Of a DNA stretch of 64,000 bases, positions 26,229 to 35,088 are shown piece after piece. A program made the position numbers and the translations under genes. Each line of letters opens with the position of its first letter. The first letter of the stretch is position 1. Under the pieces are notes generated by a model that was not told the DNA's origin, ran no database searches, and saw only the letters and a list, made by a program, of their open reading frames with translations. The stretch is from Enterobacter bugandensis (GTDB taxonomy: Bacteria > Pseudomonadota > Gammaproteobacteria > Enterobacterales > Enterobacteriaceae). Where the stretch lies: positions 3,348,001-3,412,000 of the forward strand of contig NZ_LT992502.1 of assembly GCF_900324475.1 (NCBI RefSeq), given 5' to 3'.

Positions 26229-27006
26229 TTCCGGCATGCAATCGGGTCAAATAGTCGATCACCCAGGCATCACGTTCATCGTCGAACAATACGCCGGACT
26301 GGGTAGCGCTCACCATTCCCTCAAAGCACGCCCTGAATTCAGCCTCCTTTGAGGCAAACATCGTTGTCATTAGTAACTTCTGGTCAATAAAACGTTTTGC
26401 ATCACATAAGCACATAAATTTTTCATATTGCTTATCACTGAAATCTACTTGCTTAGCGCGCTCGTCGCGCTTCGGGATTTTCCCGCTTCCTGTAAGCCAT
26501 ACCGACTGTCCATCACGATCCTGCCATCCCCAGCCTATTACGGGTCTTTTAAGTTGCTCCTGCTGTTCAGCGCCCAAAATATCCGTAAAAAGATAAGAAA
26601 AAATACGAGTATCCCAGAACCGAAAAACACCTTCTCTGCCTTCCTGGCGGGCATTAACAATTTCAGTAAGCCACTTACCTAATCCAGACAATGTCCATGG
26701 CGAACATATAATCAGTAAAGGTGACGTTGAGGATATTTCTTTTGCAAGCGCCTGGAGCCAGTTCCATTGTTGCAGATCGTCAAACATAACCCGCACCAGC
26801 AGAGGCGCATCTTCGGGATAAATATCCTCCGGTAAACCCTTATACAGCGACTGCCATTTTATCTCCGGAGAAAAGCCTAATAACGCCGGAATGACTGAAT
26901 AATCCACACTACACTGATCAACAATGACATCGATATAGGTGTGTCCAATCTGCTGGCAAAGCCGTCGAGCGCTCTCCAGCAGGTTTTCAGAATATTCATT
27001 CAGCAC
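26224..27006 (-). CDS. DUF4123 effector adaptor/chaperone
   Basis: 260 residues with DUF4123 features: N-terminal IDVIVDQCSVDYSVIPALL, central PLLVRVMFDD...WLQALAKEI, and FRFWDTRIFSYLF. DUF4123 proteins (Tap/Tec) load specific effectors on VgrG. It starts 3 bp after vgrG and precedes the tli/tle1 genes, so the likely cargo is Tle1. The C-terminus (DYLTRLHAGI) ends at scar 2, so the natural end of the gene may have been altered by the rearrangement. Confidence 0.8.
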   Translation of the reverse strand: MLNEYSENLLESARRLCQQIGHTYIDVIVDQCSVDYSVIPALLGFSPEIKWQSLYKGLPEDIYPEDAPLLVRVMFDDLQQWNWLQALAKEISSTSPLLIICSPWTLSGLGKWLTEIVNARQEGREGVFRFWDTRIFSYLFTDILGAEQQEQLKRPVIGWGWQDRDGQSVWLTGSGKIPKRDERAKQVDFSDKQYEKFMCLCDAKRFIDQKLLMTTMFASKEAEFRACFEGMVSATQSGVLFDDERDAWVIDYLTRLHAGI

Positions 27007-27009
27007 TTA

Positions 27010-29388
27010 TTAACTCTCCCTCGGCACAAACCCTTTAGCCATTTCCTGTGCCCGTTTCAGACACTCCTTGCAGACTGAGGAAGGAAGTTCCGGTAGCGGA
27101 AAATCTTCACTCTGCGGCCCTAGCATCTTGTGCTGACCTTTCAGACTCAGAAGCCCTGGCCCGTGAATATGAATCTCTCCCTGCGGCGAAAGCCGTATAT
27201 ACGCGCCGCCACAGCCAATAGTGATACCGTTTTTCGCCGTAATCTGCAGGTGCCCCTGCGTTGACTGCACGGTAATGTCCTTAAGCGAGGTCAGCGATAA
27301 GGTGTCAGCGTGGGATTCCAGGGTCATCGGGCCCTTTCCAGAAACCAGCCGCATTCCCTCCTTCTGTGCCAGCATAGAAATTGCTTTTTCGGCGTTGACC
27401 GAATGACGTTGTGCTGATGTTATATTGACCTCGCCCAAGCTCTGCAGGTAAAGACCGTTCCCGCTGTGCATTAGTGTGGTTTCAGGCGTAACGGCGGCTA
27501 TACCATTCGGGGCAGACATCAGCAGCGCAGGGGCTTTAAGCCCCTCAGCTCCGTTAACGAACTCTCTCAGTGGATCGGTATCAGGCGAAAAGTTGTGATG
27601 AGTCTGCGTGATGCTTCCCCATTCTGTGACCTGGTTCAGCGCCCCTTTCAGGAGGCTGATTGCTGATGCCATATCCAGCACCTGGCCCTGCGCCTTCGTC
27701 TGACCGTCCGCCGAGATAAAAATCCCTTTCTGCGCACGGATGGCACCCCAACTGTCCGTCCTGAGCTCAAACCCCTCACCGCGCTGCTGCTTCGCAGCAT
27801 CCACTAAATGTCCGAGATTCAGCTGGCTCTTGCCGCCGTATTCGGTGCTGACCTTGATATGCTCTTTTCCGCGCTCGTCATCAAGGCGGATTTTATTGTT
27901 CGCCGGGGTGCGCAGGACGTTGCGTTTGTAATTCTGGATAGTGACGTGGTCGCCGTGCGCCGAGTCATGCAGCACGCCGGCAATGTACGGCCGGTCCGGG
28001 TTACCGTCCTCAAAGCCAATCGCCACCTCGGTGCCCGCCAGCAGCGGCAGGTGCAGGCCGTAAGTGTCCCCGGCATACGGGCGTGACTGGCGCACCCACA
28101 GGCTTTCGAATCCCGTCTCCCAGCTGTCACGATCAAACAGCATGTTGACGCGGTAGCGCCCGTCCTTATCGATATGACCGTAGGTGTCATTTTCAGTGGT
28201 ACTGGTGACGCGGGCCGGCAGTGTGCCCGCCATCACCGGGCGTGAGCCTGGCTCCGGGCGGAAACCAAAATCGGTACTGTCCGGAATACCGTCAAAATCA
28301 ACCGCAAAGTCCTTATCCCGGCTGGCATCCGTGTGCATCGCCGTGATGACCACGCCCTGCGCAAACACGTCCGCCACTTCATACCCGCCGGTCACTTTCA
28401 GTACCTGCCCCGGAAAAAGCGTCGGGCAGCTGGTGATGCCCCGTGCCCGTGTCTGGCCATTCAGGTAGCGTTCATGACGAAGGCGGGCATAAAACGCCCC
28501 GGACTCGGGCGCCGGGTTGCGGTCATGCGCGCTGCCCGGCGTCAGGTAGTTATCCGCCCAGTGGTAGGCATCCCCGTACGTGGTGACATCTCCGCGGGTC
28601 GCATCCACCACGGTGTTCATGTCCTGCGTGGCCTGACGGTAGTTGTAGTCCCGGGTGCTGACCTGCTTCTGCACCACGCTGTAATGGCTCTCCATCCCCC
28701 ACACCGAATCCACGCCCTGCGAGTGCTGGCCCGATGGCGGTACCGACGGCAGGGTCAGGCCTTTCTCGTACCCCTGCTGGCTGTCGTAAAACTCCACCAC
28801 GTCGATGTACAGTCGCGTGTCGGTGGTGAAGCGGAACCAGATACCGACCTCACCCAGCAGGCGGGTGATGAAGTGCAGGTCATTCTCGCCGTACTGCATC
28901 ACCTGCTCACGGCGCGGATACTCTTTAGTGAGCGAGAACAGAAAATCCTGACCGCGCATACCGTGCCGCTCGCGCAGGATTTTTTCCACGATTTGCGGGA
29001 CCGACATGTCCTGGTAAATCGTGTTCTGGTGCGAACGGTCAAGCAGTGCCAGTCGTGGGCGGAGCATCAGGGCATAACGGGTTTCGTCTTTTGATGTGCC
29101 GAGGCGTTCAAAGCCGGTCACCACCCCCTGAAGGGTGCGCACGGCCTGCTGCACTCTGATGCCGTAACCCTGGTCTACCGGGGCCTGCAGCGTCAGGGAA
29201 GCCCCTTTCATCAGCATCATCTCTTTACTGATGGCGTGGTTACCACTGGTGAATTCAATACGGTAGCGGAACGGTGTGCTCAGGGCTTCATCGCCTTCAA
29301 ACGCCAGCACGTCGAGCGCGGACTCACAGCCTTTCACCGCCAGCAGGTGGTGGTTATGGCTGAACCTTAACGGAGGATTATTGCTCAT
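27010..29388 (-). CDS. vgrG: VgrG (TssI), T6SS spike protein
   Basis: 792 residues. The gp27-like N-terminal half (SALDVLAFEGDEALSTPFRYRIEF; GENDLHFITRLLGEVGIWFRF) leads to the gp5-like OB domain (RVNMLFDRDSWETGFESLWVR, AGTEVAIGFEDGNPDRPYIAG). A DUF2345 beta-helix follows (GAIRAQKGIFISADGQ ... ITAKNGITIGCGG). A short C-terminal extension (LPSSVCKECLKRAQEMAKG) carries no toxin domain, so this VgrG delivers cargo through the adaptor. The start overlaps the clpV stop by 4 bp. Confidence 0.95.
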   Translation of the reverse strand: MSNNPPLRFSHNHHLLAVKGCESALDVLAFEGDEALSTPFRYRIEFTSGNHAISKEMMLMKGASLTLQAPVDQGYGIRVQQAVRTLQGVVTGFERLGTSKDETRYALMLRPRLALLDRSHQNTIYQDMSVPQIVEKILRERHGMRGQDFLFSLTKEYPRREQVMQYGENDLHFITRLLGEVGIWFRFTTDTRLYIDVVEFYDSQQGYEKGLTLPSVPPSGQHSQGVDSVWGMESHYSVVQKQVSTRDYNYRQATQDMNTVVDATRGDVTTYGDAYHWADNYLTPGSAHDRNPAPESGAFYARLRHERYLNGQTRARGITSCPTLFPGQVLKVTGGYEVADVFAQGVVITAMHTDASRDKDFAVDFDGIPDSTDFGFRPEPGSRPVMAGTLPARVTSTTENDTYGHIDKDGRYRVNMLFDRDSWETGFESLWVRQSRPYAGDTYGLHLPLLAGTEVAIGFEDGNPDRPYIAGVLHDSAHGDHVTIQNYKRNVLRTPANNKIRLDDERGKEHIKVSTEYGGKSQLNLGHLVDAAKQQRGEGFELRTDSWGAIRAQKGIFISADGQTKAQGQVLDMASAISLLKGALNQVTEWGSITQTHHNFSPDTDPLREFVNGAEGLKAPALLMSAPNGIAAVTPETTLMHSGNGLYLQSLGEVNITSAQRHSVNAEKAISMLAQKEGMRLVSGKGPMTLESHADTLSLTSLKDITVQSTQGHLQITAKNGITIGCGGAYIRLSPQGEIHIHGPGLLSLKGQHKMLGPQSEDFPLPELPSSVCKECLKRAQEMAKGFVPRES

Positions 29389-32039
29389 GCGTCCACTCCC
29401 TCCTGAACGTCAAATTCCAGGCCAATGCCCTCTTCTTCGCTCCAGCTCAGGTGTAACGACCGTGGTTTTTGTCTGTCGGCCATACGGGTCAGCAACTGCT
29501 GGCTCAGCACCGGCAGAATTTGTTGATTCAGCAGGCTGTCGATATTGCGCGCCCCGGTATCCGGCAGCAGGCAGGCGGCGGTCAGGGCGTCATACAGGCT
29601 CTCATTAATCTGCGTGGTTAGGCCGTAGTGGCGATGCAGGCGCTTGCTGACCTGTAACAGCTTCATTTCCACGATGGTACGCATGGCCGCTTCCGCCAGC
29701 GGACGGTAAATCACGGTCTGGAAGCGGGCCAGCAACGCGGGCTGGAAGTGGTCACGCAGGATCGGACGCAGCAGTTCGTGCAGATCGCCTTCGGTGGCTT
29801 CAGGTTGTTCGCCCAGCAGCTGCATCAGGTGGTCGCTGCCGAGGTTGGAGGTCATCAGAATAACGGTGTTGCGGAAGTCGATTTCACGACCTTCACCGTC
29901 GCGCATAAAGCCACGGTCGAACACCTGGTAGAACAGGTTCATCACGTCGCGGTGCGCTTTTTCGACTTCATCGAGCAGCACCACGCTGTACGGTCGCTTA
30001 CGCACGGCTTCGGTGAGAATACCGCCCTGACCGTAGCCAACGTAACCCGGAGGGGAGCCCTTCAGCTGGGAAACAGTATGAGGCTCCTGGTACTCGGACA
30101 AGTTGATGGTAATCAGTGATTTTTCACCGCCGTACATCACGTCCGCCAGAGCCAGGGCGGTTTCGGTTTTCCCCACCCCACTCGGGCCCACCAGCAGAAA
30201 TACGCCCTGAGGGCCATTCTCAGATGTAAGACCCGTTTTTGCCGCACGCAGGCGCTGCGCGATGGCCGCGAGCGCCACATCCTGCCCGACCACACGTTTG
30301 CCAATTTCATCTTCCAGGGTAAGCAGTTCGGTCTGCTCATCTTTCATCAGCGATGACAGCGGAACGCCTGTCCAGTCAGCAATCACATTGGCAACGGTGC
30401 GCACATCCACATCTAGCGAGAGCAGCGGGTTGCTGTGCTGCATGCCGTGCAGTTCCTGCTGCAGCGCGTGCGTCTCGCTCTGACGGGAGATGTCCTGGCG
30501 GCTTTCCAGCAGTTGTTCGGTGAGTTTCAGTTCCTGCCCGTATTGTGTTTCAAGCTCGTCGAGAGCAACGATAAGATCGTTCTCTTCCTGCTCAATGACG
30601 GTCAGGCGTTCACCATGGCTCTGATTGCCTACAGCAATATCTTCCAGCAGTGCCTGCTTCTCCATTTCAAGAGAGGTGATCTGCGAGCGAATGCAGGTCA
30701 GCTGCTCCGGCACGGTGTCGAGGCTCATGCGGACACGCGCTGCGGCGGTGTCGAGCAGGTCAACCGCCTTGTCCGGCAGCTGGCGGCCCGTCAGATAGCG
30801 GCGAGAAAGCGTAACTGCCGCGCGTACCGCATCGTCGGTAATGTGCACGTTATGGTGCTCGGCGTAGCGGGACTTCAGACCACGGAGCATCAGACAGGCG
30901 CTGTCGTCATCAGGCTCATCTACTTTTACCATCTGGAAACGACGCTCCAGGGCCGCGTCGCGCTCGAAATATTGTTTGTATTCAGACCAGGTGGTGGCCG
31001 CAATGGTACGCAGTTCGCCACGCGCCAGCGCCGGTTTTAGCAGGTTCGCTGCATCGGCGCCGCCCGCCTGATTGCCCGCGCCGATGATGGTATGCGCTTC
31101 ATCAATAAATAGCAGGACCGGGGACGGTGATTGCTGCACCGCATCGATGACGTTTTTTAGCCGCTGTTCGAACTCGCCTTTCACGCCCGCGCCGGCCTGT
31201 AGCAGGCCCAGGTCGAGGGTACGCAGAGTGACCGTTTTCAGGGATTCCGGCACATTACCCTCGGCAATACGCAATGCCAGACCTTCAACCAGTGCGGTTT
31301 TCCCCACGCCCGGCTCGCCGACCAGAATCGGGTTGTTTTTGCGGCGACGAGAAAGGATGTCCACCATCTGCCGGATTTCTGTGTCACGGCCAAACACAGG
31401 ATCGATCTTCCCTTCCTTCGCTTTGGCGGTGACATCGAGGGTGAATTTGTCCAGCGCGTTCTGCAGTGCAGGACTCAGTTCCCCCTCTTCCATCTCCTCA
31501 CCAGCCGGACGCCCGACAAACTCCACTTCACCGCCGTGGTTCTGTGCCAGCTCAGCTTCGCGCTGTATTTCCGGACGCTCATCCGATTGCGCATCCAGCA
31601 ACGGTCTCAGGCGCTCCAGCTGGCTCTGGCCAAGCGTTAACAACGGCCAGAGGCCGTCACAACGCGCCAGTTTTGGTTTTTCCACCAGCGCCATCAGCAG
31701 ATGGACGCTGCGAATGTGCTCTTCACCATTGAGTGAGGCCAGTAGCCAGGCTTGCTGCATCAGAGTCTGGATGTCTTCTGAGAGCTGGGGCCGATGGCGC
31801 ACGGAGCGAGGTTGTTTATCCAGCCAGCCGAGCAGATCCTGCCAGATGCCATCCATATCCCACTCGTAGCGGCGTGCCAGCACAGTGAGATCCCCCTCGC
31901 CTTGCTCCAGCAGCTTCAGCAGCCAGTGCTCCGGCAGAATTTCGGCATGGGCACGGGTCTGGCAGAGCGATGCCGCCCCTTCCATCGCGCGGGCGCAGTA
32001 AGGGTTCAGACGACGTAACAGGATGGCTGGATTTTCCAT
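29385..32039 (-). CDS. clpV: ClpV (TssH), T6SS sheath-recycling AAA+ ATPase
   Basis: 884 residues from MENPAILLRRLNPYC, the normal ClpV start with GAGAG upstream; the frame extends to 32069 but those 10 residues are not family-like. The N-terminal Clp repeats bind TssC. The two AAA+ modules have Walker A GEPGVGKTALVEG and Walker B VLLFIDEAHTI, then Walker A GPSGVGKTETALALA and Walker B SVVLLDEVEKAH. ClpV disassembles contracted sheath in the cytoplasm. It overlaps vgrG by 4 bp. A strong terminator separates it from upstream hcp. Confidence 0.96.
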   Translation of the reverse strand: MENPAILLRRLNPYCARAMEGAASLCQTRAHAEILPEHWLLKLLEQGEGDLTVLARRYEWDMDGIWQDLLGWLDKQPRSVRHRPQLSEDIQTLMQQAWLLASLNGEEHIRSVHLLMALVEKPKLARCDGLWPLLTLGQSQLERLRPLLDAQSDERPEIQREAELAQNHGGEVEFVGRPAGEEMEEGELSPALQNALDKFTLDVTAKAKEGKIDPVFGRDTEIRQMVDILSRRRKNNPILVGEPGVGKTALVEGLALRIAEGNVPESLKTVTLRTLDLGLLQAGAGVKGEFEQRLKNVIDAVQQSPSPVLLFIDEAHTIIGAGNQAGGADAANLLKPALARGELRTIAATTWSEYKQYFERDAALERRFQMVKVDEPDDDSACLMLRGLKSRYAEHHNVHITDDAVRAAVTLSRRYLTGRQLPDKAVDLLDTAAARVRMSLDTVPEQLTCIRSQITSLEMEKQALLEDIAVGNQSHGERLTVIEQEENDLIVALDELETQYGQELKLTEQLLESRQDISRQSETHALQQELHGMQHSNPLLSLDVDVRTVANVIADWTGVPLSSLMKDEQTELLTLEDEIGKRVVGQDVALAAIAQRLRAAKTGLTSENGPQGVFLLVGPSGVGKTETALALADVMYGGEKSLITINLSEYQEPHTVSQLKGSPPGYVGYGQGGILTEAVRKRPYSVVLLDEVEKAHRDVMNLFYQVFDRGFMRDGEGREIDFRNTVILMTSNLGSDHLMQLLGEQPEATEGDLHELLRPILRDHFQPALLARFQTVIYRPLAEAAMRTIVEMKLLQVSKRLHRHYGLTTQINESLYDALTAACLLPDTGARNIDSLLNQQILPVLSQQLLTRMADRQKPRSLHLSWSEEEGIGLEFDVQEGVDA

Positions 32040-32131
32040 GAGATTCTCTCTTTGTCGGTTCCTGGACACGCTACCGCCCCTCGCTGTTCACCAAAGCGCA
32101 TAAGGTCAGGCAGGCAGGTTGTGTTTTCTTT

Positions 32132-32160
32132 GCTGAGCACCCGCGTCTCAGGCGCTCAGC
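32132..32160. repeat. Hairpin between hcp terminator and clpV
   Basis: Inverted repeat GCTGAGC ... GCTCAGC with a 15-base loop and no T-run. It could protect or modulate the read-through transcript between hcp and clpV. Confidence 0.4.
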
Positions 32161-32192
32161 AAAAAACTGCGGGCAGGAAAAAACTGCCCGCA
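32161..32192 (-). terminator. Intrinsic terminator after hcp
   Basis: 9-bp stem (TGCGGGCAG/CTGCCCGCA) with a 7-base loop, followed on the minus strand by a T-run (A6 at 32161-32166). It lies 6 bp past the hcp stop. It would make hcp transcripts end here, with only read-through entering clpV. Confidence 0.85.
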
Positions 32193-32198
32193 TCAGGA

Positions 32199-32690
32199 TT
32201 ACGCGGTGGCGCGTTCGTTCCAGGAATCGGAATGAATGATGTTGCCGTCTTTGTAGGTCCAGGTGATTTTTTCGTAACGCAGCTCGATCTGCTCAAGGTG
32301 GTTATGCTTCTCGAAAGAAGGATCCTTGATGTCGTGCATTACCGGGTTCACTTTCACCACCTTGACGTTTTCAAGTTTGGTGTTGAAGTACTCCACTTCC
32401 TGGCCCGCATCGTTGATTTTGTACCACTTGAACTCAGCGGATTTCAGGGTCTGACCCGTGGTCACCGCCTTGTACAGGTACGGGCTGGAGGAGTCGATTT
32501 CCTTAGTGAACAGGAACGGCGTGTGGATACGGGTCCCGGTCAGCTTGCCGGTGTTGTTATCGGTAGGGATGTACAGGTTGTGCTGCTGTGCCACCACTTC
32601 GATGCTGCCTTCACGATCCTGAACGTCCACAGACCCTTTAATGTCCGCGCCGCCGTCGTCCTTCAGCCAAAGATAAACAGGAATTGCCAT
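32199..32690 (-). CDS. hcp: Hcp (TssD), T6SS tube protein
   Basis: 163 residues, the standard Hcp size. Starts MAIPVYLWLKDDGGADIKGS and has the family segments THTPF-like IHTPFLFTKEIDSSSPYL, EVEYFNTKLENVKVVKVNP and HLEQIELRYEKITWTYKDGN. Hexameric rings stack to form the inner tube and may chaperone small effectors. It sits between the OmpA-like gene and a terminator, as expected for the most abundant T6SS protein. Confidence 0.97.
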   Translation of the reverse strand: MAIPVYLWLKDDGGADIKGSVDVQDREGSIEVVAQQHNLYIPTDNNTGKLTGTRIHTPFLFTKEIDSSSPYLYKAVTTGQTLKSAEFKWYKINDAGQEVEYFNTKLENVKVVKVNPVMHDIKDPSFEKHNHLEQIELRYEKITWTYKDGNIIHSDSWNERATA

Positions 32691-32695
32691 GTTAA

Positions 32696-34402
32696 TTACT
32701 CCGTTTTATTTTCTGAGACGCCATCATCCTGCGATGACGCCGGGTGTTTGCCGGGTATCTGACAGGCATTGGCCTGCGGTACCAGACTGATTTCGACACG
32801 ACGGTTGAGCGCCCGCCCTTCCGGAGTGTCGTTGGTTGCGGCAGGACGGCTTTCGCCATAGCCCTGTACCGCAAAACAGCTTTCCGGCACGTCGCCGGTG
32901 TCACGCATCCAGTTGCGTACCGCTTCGGCACGTTTCAGGGACAGCGTCTGGTTCAGTTGTGGATTGCCGGTGTTATCGGTATGCCCTGACACAACAATCA
33001 GCCAGCCCGGTTTTGCTTTGATACCGACCAGGGAATTGACCAGCAGCTTCGTCGAACCGGGTTTAAGGTCGTATCTGCCGGTATCGAACAGCGACATGCT
33101 GTCGAGGCGCACAATTTTCGGTACTGGTTTGGGCTGCGGCTGAGGTTTGGGGGGCGGAGGAACATACGAACGGATGGCCTCCAGCACCGGCATCCGGAGT
33201 CGCTCCCCCTGATAAAGCCCCAGGCCTAATCGGGCCGGTACGCCGTTACGCGCCTGGTCATCCAGCAATGCCGCATCCTTGTGCAGGACGGCAACGGCGT
33301 CGGCTTTCGGACCGTAGTCATCCATAGAAATGCGATCGTAACGGACAATATCGAAGCTCACGCGATGCAATAGCTGGCGATTATTCCAGCCACTACAAAG
33401 CAGCGCGGTAATAGCAGCCAGGGTGAAAATGCCAAGGACGCAGCGCCAGGTCCGGGCACGGGGAGTGAGTCCTCCCCCTTCCGGTAGCTGTGGCAGGATG
33501 AAATCCGGAAGTGGGGAGATCACCGTACTGTCCGTTCCCACCGGGTGCCAGCCAGACACCTGCTGCATGGCGGTATGACGCGACAACCACGCCGTCCAGG
33601 CCGATGACGCAAGGCTTCCGGCAAGAATCGGCCCCATTCCCCCCAGCATTGCTGCAGGTGCAATGGCCGGAACATCAGGATTATCATCGATGAATACCGC
33701 CTGGACATGCTGATGGAACCAACTCATCAGGCTATTCATCAGCACCTGCTGCTGCATCACAGGCGCACCGCCGGTGGTGACCCATGCGGCAATTGAACAA
33801 GGCGCATTCGACTCACGCCAGACAGTCCACCCTTCACCCGGAATAGCGGCCTGCCAGAGCATGTCATCCGTCATCGCACTGCCTATCTGACCATTCAGAA
33901 TCAATGGCACAGAATGTCCCGTTTCTTTACGCAACTGACTAATTTGCCAGCGCAAAGCCAACAGACGACTTGTCAGGGCTTCGCTGTCGACGTGTTTCTG
34001 CGGACAGACACTGACCATCACCGACAGCTGACGCCCCCAGTCCGGGCGCTGCAACAGTACCTGACGGGCAACCTGCTCCAGATCCTGATGATCCTCAACG
34101 CGGATCCAGCATCCCTGCGTGACGGTCAGTACCGGTGACTGTTGCGGCCAGGTCAGAGGCATATCACCACAAACCAGCACCACAGGTTGACGGTAAGTGG
34201 TTTCAGGAAGGTCATCCAGACGCAGGCTGGCGTCATGCTCCGCACGAGGTCTGGCGATATACCAGAACGCGACGATAACCCCGATCATCGCCAGCAGAAC
34301 GAGCACTGAAGCCAGCCGGGATAACGGCAAAAAAGCCAGGCATACCACAGCACTCAGCAGGGCGGCCCACAGCGCAAGCCCGCGCTGTTGTACAGGACTC
34401 AT
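32696..34402 (-). CDS. T6SS OmpA-family peptidoglycan-binding membrane protein (TagL-like)
   Basis: 568 residues from MSPVQQRGLALW; this ATG overlaps the tssL stop as ATGA, so the longer frame to 34510 is rejected. TM segments lie near residues 8-50 and near residue 325 (WRCVLGIFTLAAITALLCSGW). A Pro-rich linker (PPPPKPQPQPKPVPK) leads to the OmpA domain (VVSGHTDNTGNPQLNQTLSLKRAEAV; GYGESRPAATNDTPEGRALNRRVEI). It anchors the TssJLM complex to the cell wall. Confidence 0.88.
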   Translation of the reverse strand: MSPVQQRGLALWAALLSAVVCLAFLPLSRLASVLVLLAMIGVIVAFWYIARPRAEHDASLRLDDLPETTYRQPVVLVCGDMPLTWPQQSPVLTVTQGCWIRVEDHQDLEQVARQVLLQRPDWGRQLSVMVSVCPQKHVDSEALTSRLLALRWQISQLRKETGHSVPLILNGQIGSAMTDDMLWQAAIPGEGWTVWRESNAPCSIAAWVTTGGAPVMQQQVLMNSLMSWFHQHVQAVFIDDNPDVPAIAPAAMLGGMGPILAGSLASSAWTAWLSRHTAMQQVSGWHPVGTDSTVISPLPDFILPQLPEGGGLTPRARTWRCVLGIFTLAAITALLCSGWNNRQLLHRVSFDIVRYDRISMDDYGPKADAVAVLHKDAALLDDQARNGVPARLGLGLYQGERLRMPVLEAIRSYVPPPPKPQPQPKPVPKIVRLDSMSLFDTGRYDLKPGSTKLLVNSLVGIKAKPGWLIVVSGHTDNTGNPQLNQTLSLKRAEAVRNWMRDTGDVPESCFAVQGYGESRPAATNDTPEGRALNRRVEISLVPQANACQIPGKHPASSQDDGVSENKTE

Positions 34403-35088
34403 TTTATGACTCCCGGCAACAGGGTCAGCAGCATCTGATCGAGCCATTGATCCAGTCCCCACCAGAGCGCGGCAAGAACAATCACGCTCAGGCCGATACG
34501 AGCGGGCCATGACGCCAGCCAGCCTCCCGTCCCGCGTCCGGTGCGACTCTCTGCCAGAACAGGGTGAGTCTGCGGATAGCTGAACGGCGTAACACGTTCA
34601 TTGAGGGCGCTGACCAGCTTCTGACGCTCAGGATCGCTTAGCGAGCGGTAACTACCCAGAAAACCGAGCATCATTACCCGCTGAAAGCAGGTCAGTACGG
34701 CATTGTCTGGTGCAGGTTCACGCAGCACATCGCGCATCCTGTCACACAAGGTGTCACCGGCGTCCATCGTGCCGAGGAAGTGTCCCTGCAAAGGAATGTC
34801 ATACCACTGCACACAGGCATCATCCTCTACACCGCGGCCTTTTACCGCTTCATCAAGCAATGCACATTGTGCAGTGAGGATATGCCTACAGCTGGCTTCA
34901 TCGAGTTCACTCGCTTTTAGTTCACGCTGAACGCGCTCTACATCAGCGATACAGCGTTCCCATAAGACCCGACCTTCACCTTCCTGAAACAGCGGGCCAT
35001 GGCGAAGGCTGATGACCTGAAGCCAGGTATCCTGCAGCAGTGCGTCAATATCAACAGGCACGGCAATGCCGCGTTTACGCTCACTCAT
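34399..35088 (-). CDS. tssL: TssL (DotU/IcmH), T6SS inner-membrane complex component
   Basis: 229 residues. A cytoplasmic DotU-like helical domain (LLQDTWLQVISLRHGP; HILTAQCALLDEAVKG; MMLGFLGSYRSLSDPERQKL) is followed by a single C-terminal TM (IGLSVIVLAALWWGLDQWL). It binds TssM and the baseplate. The start overlaps tssK by 4 bp and the stop overlaps the OmpA-like gene by 4 bp. The separate OmpA gene replaces the fused peptidoglycan domain of extended TssL proteins. Confidence 0.92.
   Translation of the reverse strand: MSERKRGIAVPVDIDALLQDTWLQVISLRHGPLFQEGEGRVLWERCIADVERVQRELKASELDEASCRHILTAQCALLDEAVKGRGVEDDACVQWYDIPLQGHFLGTMDAGDTLCDRMRDVLREPAPDNAVLTCFQRVMMLGFLGSYRSLSDPERQKLVSALNERVTPFSYPQTHPVLAESRTGRGTGGWLASWPARIGLSVIVLAALWWGLDQWLDQMLLTLLPGVIK

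Noticed and set aside
28333..29094. 253-codon plus-strand frame antisense to vgrG
   Set aside because: Composition is that of a reverse-complement of a conserved gene; no start signal.
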